DNA of 64,000 nt from JASGCP01 sp965263285 (lineage in GTDB: Bacteria; Bacteroidota; Bacteroidia; Chitinophagales; Chitinophagaceae): contig CBDHHD010000016.1 in the NCBI GenBank assembly GCA_965263285.1, positions 372,001 to 436,000 of the forward strand, in the 5' to 3' direction. The position numbers were made by a program, and so were the translations under genes. Below the pieces are notes generated by a model that was given only the letters and a program-made list of their open reading frames with translations, was not told where the DNA came from and searched no databases. Shown in pieces: positions 45,734-54,119 of this stretch. How positions within the stretch are numbered: position 1 is the first letter of the stretch; every line of letters starts with the position of its first letter.

Positions 45734-46447
45734 TTAGTTTAAGTCATTACTGCCTTGCGGTTGAATGCGGTAGATGTATTTATCTATTTGAAAGCCTCGG
45801 TCTGTTTTAGGGTATTCGGTTTTAATTTCTTTATAAAAATCAAGTGCTTCTTTTTTATTTCCTATTATTTCCGACAAGAGACCTGCTCTAAAAAGATATT
45901 CTGAACTATTTATATCGTCTTGAGGAAAATGATGTCCAGCTTTTGCATATGATTCGATTGCCATTTTATTGTTTTTAATTTCGCTATAGGCGTCTCCTAA
46001 TAGTCCATATGCTAATAATTGAATTTGTTTTGAATGCGTATAAAATTCTTTAAGATAATTAACAGCTTCAGCGGGTTGTCGTAATTGTAAGCAACAGATA
46101 CCTGCATAATATTTTGATAAATTAGCTGCTTTTGTTTCTGGGAAGGTTCGTATAATATATCTAAATCCTTTTGTGTAAGGAGATCCATTAAGGGCTAGTT
46201 GAAATGAATCTATAGCAAAGAATTGTTGAGGTTGATAGAGGAAGCTATTGGCTTTTTCTTCTTTAGGTATATATACATATTTATAATATCCCCACCAAAT
46301 TAAACCAATACATAAAATGCCAATACCAATAGTAGATATTTGTTTTTGGTATTTATTCCAAGATCTTTGTAATTTAACAATGATATTAGAGGATTCTTTT
46401 GTGTGGTGTTGAATAGGTACATGTTGTTGAGACATAACAGAAAACAT
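45734..46447 (-). CDS. Membrane-anchored tetratricopeptide-repeat protein
   Basis: A single membrane span near residues 38-56 (TIGIGILCIGLIWWGYYKY) precedes TPR-like helical pairs: AANLSKYYAGICCLQLRQPAEAVNYLKEF, LAYGLLGDAYSEIKNNKMAIESYAKAG and LFRAGLLSEIIGNKKEALDFYKEI. The architecture recalls YfgM-like proteins that help periplasmic folding, and similar genes are common in Chitinophagales. Its start overlaps the pdhA stop as TAATG, implying translational coupling. ATG at residue 5 is an alternative start. Partner proteins unknown. Confidence 0.78.
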   Translation of the reverse strand: MFSVMSQQHVPIQHHTKESSNIIVKLQRSWNKYQKQISTIGIGILCIGLIWWGYYKYVYIPKEEKANSFLYQPQQFFAIDSFQLALNGSPYTKGFRYIIRTFPETKAANLSKYYAGICCLQLRQPAEAVNYLKEFYTHSKQIQLLAYGLLGDAYSEIKNNKMAIESYAKAGHHFPQDDINSSEYLFRAGLLSEIIGNKKEALDFYKEIKTEYPKTDRGFQIDKYIYRIQPQGSNDLN

Positions 46448-47442
46448 TAATCAGTAATAAATGGATAATTTTTTTCTACAACTACATCTTGTAATAAATC
46501 ATCAACAGAATGATCGGCGCTATTTTCGGCAAAATGCACGGCATCTTCAATAACTTTGTTTATATGATCATCAATTTTTTTTAGTTCATCTTCGGTACTA
46601 AACTTATTGGTAATGATTTGATGATAGATTTTTATAATAGGATCTTGATTTTTATATTCTTCTAATTCTTCTTTTGTGCGATATTTTTGTGGGTCAGATA
46701 TAGAATGCCCTTTGTATCGATATGTTTTTAGTTCTAGTAGTGTAGGTCCTCCTTTGTCTCTTGCGCGTGTAACAGCACGAGATACTTGTTCGTGTATTGC
46801 TTCTGTGTCCATTCCATTTACTTGATCGGCGGGCATATCGTATGCATCACCTAATTTGTATATATCAACGACATTACTTGTTCTTTTTACAGAGGTGCCC
46901 ATTGCATAATTATTATTTTCACAAAGGAATACTATAGGTAATTTCCATAACATAGCTAAGTTAAATGTTTCATGCAAAATGCCTTGTCTGGCTGCACCAT
47001 CTCCAAAAAAGCAAAGCACTACATTATTGGTGTTTTTATATTGCTCTGCAAAGGCTAAGCCCGCACCTGTGCCAATTTGAGCACCTACAATTCCATGTCC
47101 TCCAAAAAATTTGTTTTTTATGTCAAAGAAATGCATGCTACCGCCTTTCCCTTTTGCGCAACCTGTTACTTTGCCATATAATTCAGCCATGCATAATTTA
47201 GGTTCTGTTCCTTTGGCAATTGCCAATCCATGATCTCTATACCCTGTAATAAAAATATCATCTGTTTTTGTTGCTGTCATACAGCCTGCTGCAATCGCTT
47301 CTTGTCCTGTATAGGCATGAAAAAATCCTCTAATTTTACCTTCCATTTTATAGATTTCTTCTGCTTTTAGTTCAAATTGACGAATTAATTGCATCAACTG
47401 ATACCAGTATAAATATGTGTCAGGAGTAAATTTTGTATTCAC
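46447..47442 (-). CDS. pdhA: Pyruvate dehydrogenase E1 component, alpha subunit
   Basis: Thiamine-diphosphate-dependent decarboxylase subunit feeding acetyl-CoA. GYRDHGLAIAKGTEPKLCMAE and GKVTGCAKGKGGSMHFFD are alpha-subunit blocks. GDGAARQGILHETFNLAMLWKLPIVFLCENNNYAMGT is the thiamine-diphosphate fold, and RYKGHSISDPQKYRTKEE is the C-terminal phosphorylation-loop region. I place the start at the GTG at 47442 (VNTKFTPDTYLYWY), which aligns with Bacteroidota homologues. The ORF's TTG at 47461-47463 falls inside a promoter motif. E1 beta and E2 are not adjacent. Confidence 0.93.
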   Translation of the reverse strand: MNTKFTPDTYLYWYQLMQLIRQFELKAEEIYKMEGKIRGFFHAYTGQEAIAAGCMTATKTDDIFITGYRDHGLAIAKGTEPKLCMAELYGKVTGCAKGKGGSMHFFDIKNKFFGGHGIVGAQIGTGAGLAFAEQYKNTNNVVLCFFGDGAARQGILHETFNLAMLWKLPIVFLCENNNYAMGTSVKRTSNVVDIYKLGDAYDMPADQVNGMDTEAIHEQVSRAVTRARDKGGPTLLELKTYRYKGHSISDPQKYRTKEELEEYKNQDPIIKIYHQIITNKFSTEDELKKIDDHINKVIEDAVHFAENSADHSVDDLLQDVVVEKNYPFITD

Positions 47443-47460
47443 ATTATAATAATTTGATTG

Positions 47461-47468
47461 CAAATATA
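47461..47468 (-). promoter_or_regulatory. TAnnTTTG -7 element for pdhA
   Basis: TATATTTG on the minus strand, 18 bp before the GTG start proposed at 47442, giving a short leader. Confidence 0.5.
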
Positions 47469-47571
47469 TGAAAAAATATTTTAGTTGTGATTCCTAAAAA
47501 AATAGGCTACATCTTTTTTTGAGGTGCTGGGGGGGGGTATCTTTGCTTTTTTTACCCTCAATTTTTTATTT

Positions 47572-49480
47572 ATGGCAAGGAGAAAAATTTCCAATTCAGA
47601 AGAGTTATTGTCTTCGTTTATTAATATACATGTGCCCAAAGAATATTTAGACCATTTTGATGTAGTAGCGATAAAAGATAAACCTGATTATTACGAGATT
47701 ATTTTACATGAGAAAGAAGATCATATACCCTTAGAACTACATGGCAAAAAGATAACCTTAGATGGCTTCTGTAATCCGACAAATATTTTAACGCATACAT
47801 TTTCTCTTAAACGTTTTTTTAATTTTATATAGAAGGCGCTGGAAAGAAGTTGGGCAGGATGAACATTATAGTAATAGTTATGATTCATTACATTTAAAAG
47901 AAGCTAAAATAACACCACAATTTGTGAATTTTTTAAAAGGTAACCATAGAAGAATCACCAATTAATATTAGTATAGTAGCACGTTGCTACGCTATGAAAC
48001 CACGTACTTTATTTACTTGGTATAAAGATGTGATAAGCGACTACCATAAAGATAGGCAAGAAGGCAATTTTGCTTCACATAAGGTAGTTGAAATAAATAA
48101 TACTATAGGAGAAGTAGTCAAAGAGAAGGTGGTACATATATTAAATCCATACCATATAGGTCATAGTATGTGTATAGATGAGAAAATGATCCATGGTCAT
48201 TATTGTACTATCTTAAGTAATCAAGAAACAGGTAAGATAGCCATGCTTATAGACAGTATTAAACCAACGCTTGTAAAACAAGCAGTAGAGCAACTAGGTT
48301 TGGAAACATTAAAAAAAGTAGATTATGTGAATGCAGATATGAGTCATGTAATGAAGGGTATTTGTAATAAAACGATGCCACAAGCTCAAATAGTTATAGA
48401 TAAATTTCATGTAATCAAACATATATATGATACTTTGCAGAGTATAAGGCTTGATATGAAGAAAAAAGTGAAAGAAAGCACAGAAATAAATAGAAACAAT
48501 CCTAATAATTGGACGGATATAGAATGAATTGAAAAGACAAAGTATTTGCTGTATAAACCTGAAAGCTCATTAGAAAAAGAACAATTAACCTTATTGGATG
48601 CTTTACTTACACAATATCCAACTATACAAATAGCTTATCAGTTAGTGCAACAATTTGCTTCAAGGTATCATAAGAGGAATATAGGTAAACCATTATATAT
48701 AATTAAAAGTGAGTGGCATAACGATTTTTTTAGTGAGCAGGTATTAAAATACACCTTTTTTTGTAATGACTCAGGTATAGATTCATCATTTATTTTTTAT
48801 ATCTTTTTCTTTCTTTTGTCTTGATACAAAAGAAAGAAACAAAGAAAAAATCAAGCCTGCAGATAAAGAGCTACAAAACTACGGCTCGCTACGCTAGCGA
48901 GAATGAATGGGAGGCAGTTAGGTATGAATCGTTATGATGAGCTTATCCATAGGTATCTTTTATGTACATATTTTATGCTCATCATAACGATTCATATATA
49001 AAAATGTCCGCCTCCACATTCTCGCTGGTCGCTTCGCTCACCTCGTTTTGTAACGCTCTTTATCTGAGGGCAGTCCTCATCAGATATTTCCTATTATTTC
49101 CATGTTTATATGTATGTGATCATCCATGCTTCCAGCACCTCAAAAAAAGATATAGCCAAAAATAAATTGGTTTTTTTTAAAAATATATTATCTTTGTCGT
49201 TGCTCACTAAAAAAATCGTTATACCAAGTGAGTTAGAAAAATGGAAAGAAAATGTACGAAGGGTAAAACTTAAAGCCATAACCCATGTTATGAACATGGT
49301 AGAGCGCCATCAAGAAGATATATTAAGGTATTTTGAAAAAGGATTAACTAATGCCAAAGCTGAAAATTTAAACGCCCATATTCAAAGATTTATTAACAAT
49401 TATGGCATGAGAAATAGAGACTTTTTCTTCTACAGACTCCAAATTTATTTTAGCCCCCCAGCACCTCAAAAAAAGATTTA
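47572..49480 (+). pseudogene. ISAon1/ISL3-like transposase, broken in several places
   Basis: ORF1 (MARRKISNSEELLSSFINIH) matches the separate N-terminal region protein of ISAon1 elements. It shifts frame near 47820, after which YRRRWKEVGQDEHYSNSYD continues it. ORF2 begins upstream of 47994 and carries IGHSMCIDEKMIHGHYCT (DDE first Asp region), KKVDYVNADMSHVMKGIC and IVIDKFHVIKHIYD. A TGA at 48525 probably replaces a Trp codon (TDIE, stop, IEKTKYLLY). At 48715 a family A element cuts the gene. Across it SE continues as LEKWKENVRRVKLKAI, ending NAHIQRFINNYGMRNRDFFF. Confidence 0.85.
48715..49225 (+). repeat. Miniature element, TIR family A, inserted in the IS transposase
   Basis: Perfect 8-bp target duplication AAGTGAGT at 48707-48714 and 49226-49233. 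Full-length 511-bp copy with complete core and outward TATCTTTG near the right end. Excision with one target copy restores the transposase reading frame, which fixes the insertion boundaries exactly. Confidence 0.97.
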
Positions 49481-49483
49481 GCC

Positions 49484-49639
49484 TCAAAAAGAGTATTGTT
49501 AGACTTGTTAATATCTCTTCATAACTTAGCACCTAAATAGTTAGAAAAAATCAACATTTGTTGTGTCCAATTTGTATTTCTGTAAATAAGTAATCATGCA
49601 AAAATAAATAAAATATTAATATAGCACCTAAATAGTTAC
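49484..49639. repeat. Two IS66 terminal fragments joined head-to-tail
   Basis: Positions 49484-49543 match the right end of the IS66 element (AAAAAGAGTATTGTTAGACT to the terminal repeat). Positions 49545-49639 match the inverted left end (TTTGTTGTGTCCAATTTGTA to AGCACCTAAATAGTTAC). The interior is gone. It is a deletion or rearrangement relic. Confidence 0.75.
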
Positions 49640-49659
49640 TCAATTTCAAAAAAAGACAT

Positions 49660-49780
49660 AACTAAATTTTAATTACTCAGGTACATGTTGATATTCATTT
49701 CTTTATATCTTTTTCTTTCTTTTATCTTGATACAAAAGAAAGAAAAAGATATAAAAACAAATACTAACTTATGCCCTCGC
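49660..49780 (+). repeat. Decayed miniature-element fragment
   Basis: ACATAACTAAATTTTAATTA resembles a C left end, and CTTTTATCTTGATACAAAAG is the A/T-rich stem of the core. Nothing else of the element survives. Confidence 0.5.
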
Positions 49781-49816
49781 ATATATAGTTTTTTAAAAAC
49801 TTTAATTTGCCTTATT

Positions 49817-49824
49817 TAACTTTG
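49817..49824 (+). promoter_or_regulatory. TAnnTTTG -7 element for the RNase H gene
   Basis: TAACTTTG, 36 bp before the ATG at 49861, fits the Bacteroidota -7 consensus. Confidence 0.5.
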
Positions 49825-49860
49825 TAAAAATGTATCATTAAAATTATTATTAGCAATACA

Positions 49861-50451
49861 ATGAAAGCTAAATATTATGTTGTTTGGGAAGGCAGAGAAG
49901 TAGGTATTTTTAACACTTGGGAAGAATGTAAGAAACAAATAGATGCATTTCCAAATGCTTCTTACAAATCATTTGCAAATAAAAAAGAAGCCGAAAATGC
50001 TTTTCACAGAAACACATCTAACAAACCAATTATGCAAACAGTTAATATCATTACCCATAGCATAGCTGTAGATGGAGCTTGGAACACTATCTCAAAAGAA
50101 GTAGAATATCAAGGAGTAGATACAAGTACAAAAAAAGTATTATTTCATCAAGGTCCATTTCGTCAAGGCACCATTAATATTGTAGAGTTTCTCGCATTAG
50201 TACATGCGTTAGCTTATTGTGAAAAAAAAGAAATAAACATGGCTATTTACTCTGACAGTAATGTTGCTATAGGATGGGTAAAAAGAAAAAAAATAGGCAC
50301 TCAATTAGTAAAAACCAATCAAAATGCAATACTATTCGATTTAATAGATCGTGCACTTTACTGGCTACATCACCATAACTATCCTAATACTATTCTAAAA
50401 TGGGAAACAAAACTATGGGGTGAAAACCCAGCAGATTTTAATAGAAAATAG
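49861..50451 (+). CDS. rnhA: Ribonuclease HI with N-terminal hybrid-binding domain
   Basis: Cleaves RNA in RNA-DNA hybrids. Residues 1-50 (KYYVVWEGREVGIFNTWEEC, KSFANKKEAENAF) are the viroplasmin-like hybrid-binding domain found at the N-terminus of many type 1 RNases H. The catalytic domain has the acidic residues in IAVDGAWN, NIVEFLALVHALAY, AIYSDSNVAIGW and the final Asp in GENPADFNRK. Length 196 residues. It stands alone between IS relics, with its own promoter. Confidence 0.92.
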   Translation: MKAKYYVVWEGREVGIFNTWEECKKQIDAFPNASYKSFANKKEAENAFHRNTSNKPIMQTVNIITHSIAVDGAWNTISKEVEYQGVDTSTKKVLFHQGPFRQGTINIVEFLALVHALAYCEKKEINMAIYSDSNVAIGWVKRKKIGTQLVKTNQNAILFDLIDRALYWLHHHNYPNTILKWETKLWGENPADFNRK

Positions 50452-50544
50452 CTCACCCAAATAAACAATCAATCGCAAGATTCAATTTATAAATCCCAAA
50501 TTTTGCATTTGAATAATAATTAAGAATTACAAAATTATCTATAG

Positions 50545-50690
50545 GATTTATTTTCCTATATGCTGTATCAAAGCAAAAGATATAAAAAACGAGTACTAAA
50601 TTATACCTGCGTAGTTACAAAAGCTTTTATAAAGTAATAATTTATGCTATAAGTACTATCCCCCCTTAGCACCTAAAGAGATCATAAAAA
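50545..50690. repeat. Decayed B-like right-end relic
   Basis: GCAAAAGATATAAAAAACGA, TGCGTAGTTACAAAAG and CCTTAGCACCTAAAGAGATC are remnants of the core's A/T arm and a B-type right end. No intact repeat remains. Confidence 0.4.
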
Positions 50691-50693
50691 AAT

Positions 50694-52336
50694 GTAACTA
50701 TTTAGGTGCTATATTAATATTTTATTTATTTTTACATGATTACTTATTTATAGAAATATAAATTGGACACAACAAAAGTTGACTTTTTGGTTAAGGAGCT
50801 GAGTGAGTTAAAGCTATTATTTTCTACACTTGAAAATAAACATAAAGTACTTGAAAATAAACACATTCTTCTTACGAAAGAACATGATTTAGTTTTAAAT
50901 GAGAATAACAAACTTCGTGAGGAGATAAAACAATTAAAAAGTAAATTAAATACAAATAGTAGAAATAGCCATAAGCCACCCTCTATGGATAGTTTTAATA
51001 AAATCATAAAAAGATCAAATAGTGTGAATGAATTAGATAAGAAACTACAAGGCGGTCAAATTGGTCATAAGGGCAAGAGTTTAGAATTTAGTTCTTGTTG
51101 TGGGAAAAGTTTATTAGGAGAGGAAGTTATTGAACTTTTCTCCTGATATCAGAAGTTCATTTTGCCTGAGATTTGTTCTTGTTGTGGGAAAAGTTTATTA
51201 GGAGAGGAAGTTATTGAATATAGGGAAAGGCGCCAAGTATATGATTTGCCTAAAGAAATAAAATTGGAAGTGAGTGAGTATAGAACAGGTAAAGTAAAAT
51301 GTCAGTGTGGCAATCAAGAATGGGGCAAATATCCAACTGGTGTTGAATCACAATTACAATATGGTATGTCTATTCGTGCATTAATAACCTCATTAAGTGT
51401 AAAACATAGAATGCCATTAAAGCAAATCAAAAGTCTGTTAGGAGATTTATTTTTTTGTGATATTAATGAGAGCACGATTGTTAAAGCTACCAAAGAGTGT
51501 TATACTAATATACAAAAAAGTTTAGAAGTTATTAAAGAGAAAACAATAACCTCATCCGTGGTACATGCGGATGAAACATCTATAAGAGTAAATAAAACAA
51601 ATGCTTGGGTTCATGTGGTGAGTAACGAGAAATTCACATATAAAGAAAAGAACTGTTTGCTCACAAAAAGCGAGGCAAGGAAGCCATAGAAAGTGATCAA
51701 TCCATTCTTAAAGAAATTACAGGTTTTTTAGTGCATGATTGTTGGGTTAGTTATTTTGATTTATCAAATTGTAAGCATGTTATTTGTAATGCACATATAC
51801 TTAGAGAATTAGAAAAAGCAAAAGAAGATAATAGTTTGTGGGCAGTAGAGATGCAAAATTTATTAATGAACTTATACAAAAAGACAGAAAAAGGGACAAG
51901 TATATTATCTAAGACTGAAGCTAAAGAATGGGGAGAGCAATACGACTTAATATGCCAAAGAGGAGAGATAGAAGAGCCTATAGCTGTAAAATCTCCGAAT
52001 TGTCGCGGACGACCTAAAAAAACTAAATCCCGAAATTTATTAGAAAGAATGCAAAGGCACAAAGAAAGTATTTTACTCTTTGTGTCAGTAAAAGTCGTGC
52101 CCTTTACTAATAATCAAGCTGAGAGGGATTTGCGAAAAATTAAAGTTAAGCAAAAAATATCTACTTCTTTTAGGAGTCAATTAGGGGCTGATATTTATTT
52201 AGCTATAGAAAGTTTTTTGTCAACTTTGCAAAAGCATGGTATTAATTGTTATGAAGAACTAAAAAAGGTATTTAGTCAAAAAGAGTATTGTTGGACTTAT
52301 TAATATCTCTTCATAACTTAGCACCTAAATAGTTAC
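50694..52336 (+). mobile_element. IS66-family insertion sequence (complete ends, defective transposase)
   Basis: Terminal repeats GTAACTATTTAGGTGCTA at 50694 and the inverse at 52336 begin with GTAA as in IS66 elements. Flanking octamers AAAAAAAT and CAAAAAAT agree at 7 of 8 positions, the expected target duplication length. The transposase gene inside is broken. The accessory tnpA/tnpB genes of classical IS66 elements are absent. Confidence 0.9.
50763..52303 (+). pseudogene. IS66-family transposase (TnpC), stop and frameshift
   Basis: The coiled-coil N-terminus (LENKHKVLENKHILLTKEHD) leads to the zinc-finger entry KLNTNSRNSHKPPSMDS. An 84-bp direct duplication of the CSCCGKSLLGEEVIE segment (51091 and 51175) brings an in-frame TGA at 51144. 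The frame resumes through YRERRQVYDLP and the catalytic VHADETSIRV. It shifts near 51655, and in another frame gives HDCWVSYFDLSN, ICNAHILRELEKA and NNQAERDLRKI with the catalytic Glu. So it is inactive unless decoded unusually. Confidence 0.88.
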
Positions 52337-52390
52337 CAAAAAATTTAGTATCATAGCCCCAAATATTTTTAATTTTATTGTAGAAAATCA

Positions 52391-52398
52391 TATCTTTG
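52391..52398 (+). promoter_or_regulatory. TAnnTTTG -7 element for tRNA-Glu
   Basis: TATCTTTG, 23 bp before the tRNA 5' end at 52422, fits the Bacteroidota -7 consensus. Confidence 0.5.
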
Positions 52399-52421
52399 CA
52401 ATTCTTTTAGTCTTTAAAACT

Positions 52422-52493
52422 GCCCGGTTCGTCTATCGGCTAGGACATCTCCCTTTCACGGAGGAAAGACGGGTTCGATTCCCGTACCGGGTA
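52422..52493 (+). tRNA. tRNA-Glu (TTC)
   Basis: A cloverleaf can be drawn: acceptor GCCCGGT pairs with ACCGGGT (first pair G-U, as in other bacterial tRNA-Glu). The anticodon loop CTTTCAC carries TTC, and the T-arm is ACGGG TTCGATT CCCGT. The discriminator base is A. CCA is not encoded. It is wedged between the IS66 element and a family C element. Confidence 0.95.
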
Positions 52494-52505
52494 CTCTTAT
52501 TATTA

Positions 52506-53064
52506 GGCATAACTAAATTTAGTGTGAGGGAGTATGCAAAGATACAAAATAAAATGGATATTTGTAAAAACAATTTTATATGGGCTACATCTTTTTTTGA
52601 GGTGCTGGAAGCATGGATTATTACATATATATAAATATGGAAATAATAGGAAATATCTGATGAGGACTGCCATCAGATAAAGAGCGTTACAAAACGAGGT
52701 GAGCGAAGCGACCAGCGAGAATGTGGAGGCGGAAGTTTTTATATATGAATCGTTATGATGAGCATAAAGTATTTGCATAAAAGATACCTATGGATAAGCT
52801 CATCATAACGATTCATACCTAACCGCCTCCCATTCATTCTCGCTAGCGTAGCGAGCCGTAGTTTTGTAGCTCTTTATCTGCAGGCTTGATTTTTTCTTTG
52901 TTTCTTTCTTTTGTATCAAGACAAAAGAAAGAAAAGGATATAAAAAATAAATGATGAACCTATATATGAGCAATTACAAAAACATAAATATCCCCCAGCA
53001 CCTCAAAAAAAGATGTAGCCTTTTAGTAAACTAAATTTTCCCTCACACTAAATTTAGTTATACC
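52506..53064 (-). repeat. Miniature element, family C with nested B unit, next to tRNA-Glu
   Basis: Outer ends GGCATAACTAAATTTAGTGT at 52506 and the inverse ending TTATACC at 53064. Complete core in minus orientation. No matching flanks: the left flank follows the tRNA gene and the right flank is a piece of the ISAon1-like element, implying a deletion or recombination. Confidence 0.88.
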
Positions 53065-53202
53065 TATTCTTTGGGCACATGTATATTAATAAATGAAGAC
53101 AATAACTCTTCTGAATTGGAAATTTTTCCCCTTGCCATAAATAAAAAATTGAGTGTAAAAAAAGCAAAGATACCCCCCAGCACCTCAAAAAAAGATGTAG
53201 CC
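53065..53202 (-). mobile_element. Left-end fragment of the ISAon1-like IS, inverted
   Basis: Reverse complement of the first 130 or so bases of the IS at 47505, including its terminal repeat and the first codons of ORF1 (MARRKISNSEELL). The family C element truncates it. Confidence 0.85.
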
Positions 53203-53262
53203 GAAAAAAGCACATTTGCATAACATATTTAAAAAGTATTTCTTTTTTAAATCAAAAAAAAA

Positions 53263-53270
53263 TACTTTTG
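53263..53270 (+). promoter_or_regulatory. TAnnTTTG -7 element for the DUF1835-parC pair
   Basis: TACTTTTG, 18 bp before the ATG at 53289, fits the Bacteroidota -7 consensus. Confidence 0.55.
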
Positions 53271-53288
53271 CAATTTTAAAATTAAACA

Positions 53289-54119
53289 ATGACTCATCTT
53301 ATTTTTGATAAGACCTTTGCTTCAATATTAAAAGAGAGTTTTACGCTCGACCCTACATTACAAGGTTCTATCATAACCTTATACGACCATTACAATATTG
53401 GACAACTCCCTTCATCATTAGAACAATGGCCCATAGCAAGAGAAAGTTATAAACAATCGCTTTTATTAGTGAATCCTTTTGAAGAACTCAACTACACCGA
53501 AAAAGATATTACTTCCGTTCAACAAATACTATCCCAACTCAATAGCCATACCGATGAAATATTATGGATATGGATAGGCGCCAATGCGAATGACATATCT
53601 GCCTATTATATGTTATTGCCTTACTTTGCAACATTATTAGATCAAATACATATATTACATTTAAACAATTTACCTTTTATTGATGACAAGGGGGCTGTAT
53701 TTACACTTGTTTACTTACATGAACTATTACCTAAAGAAGTGGTAAAAACAAAAAAAATGATAAAAAAAATATCCCTCAGTGAATACGATATAGATATAGA
53801 AGAAACAAATAAATGGATACATGCAAAAGATGGTGTACGCATCTTAGAAACAGGGAAAAAGATACACCATCACCCTTACGCTTATTACGACAAACAACTG
53901 TTGAACTTTCTATTAGACACTCCTATAAAATTGGGCAAATTAGTATCGCAAGCCACTCATCAATGTCGCCTTACGAATGAATTATTTATTGCCTCTCGTT
54001 ATCAATATTTATTAAGCCAGCATGCAAACGCTATCTCAATAGAACAAGGCGAATGGGGTAACAAATGGAAAGATATTATCATAAAAAAAATTAAAATCAA
54101 TGATGGAGCAACAACCTAA
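53289..54119 (+). CDS. DUF1835-family protein
   Basis: Uncharacterised cytosolic protein. The N-terminal half (HLIFDKTFASILKESF, QGSIITLYDHYNIGQLPSS, DEILWIWIGANANDISAYYM) matches the DUF1835 pattern and the C-terminal half (LLNFLLDTPIKLGKLVSQA, LTNELFIASRYQYLL) the domain that usually accompanies it. Length 276 residues. Its last 20 bases overlap the parC start, so the two are translationally coupled. No biochemical function is established that I know of. Confidence 0.8.
   Translation: MTHLIFDKTFASILKESFTLDPTLQGSIITLYDHYNIGQLPSSLEQWPIARESYKQSLLLVNPFEELNYTEKDITSVQQILSQLNSHTDEILWIWIGANANDISAYYMLLPYFATLLDQIHILHLNNLPFIDDKGAVFTLVYLHELLPKEVVKTKKMIKKISLSEYDIDIEETNKWIHAKDGVRILETGKKIHHHPYAYYDKQLLNFLLDTPIKLGKLVSQATHQCRLTNELFIASRYQYLLSQHANAISIEQGEWGNKWKDIIIKKIKINDGATT

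Larger units (their letters stand above)
47505..49483 (+). mobile_element. ISAon1-like insertion sequence with family B ends, interrupted by a family A element
   Basis: Left end GGCTACATCTTTTTTTGAGG at 47505 and inverse right end finishing 49483 (one mismatch, GATTTAGCC). Inside are the two-part ISAon1-type transposase reading frames. Removing the 511-bp family A element and one target copy leaves about 1,460 bp. These ends are those of the family B miniature elements, so this IS, or a relative, probably supplied their transposase. No flanking duplication remains. Confidence 0.85.
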
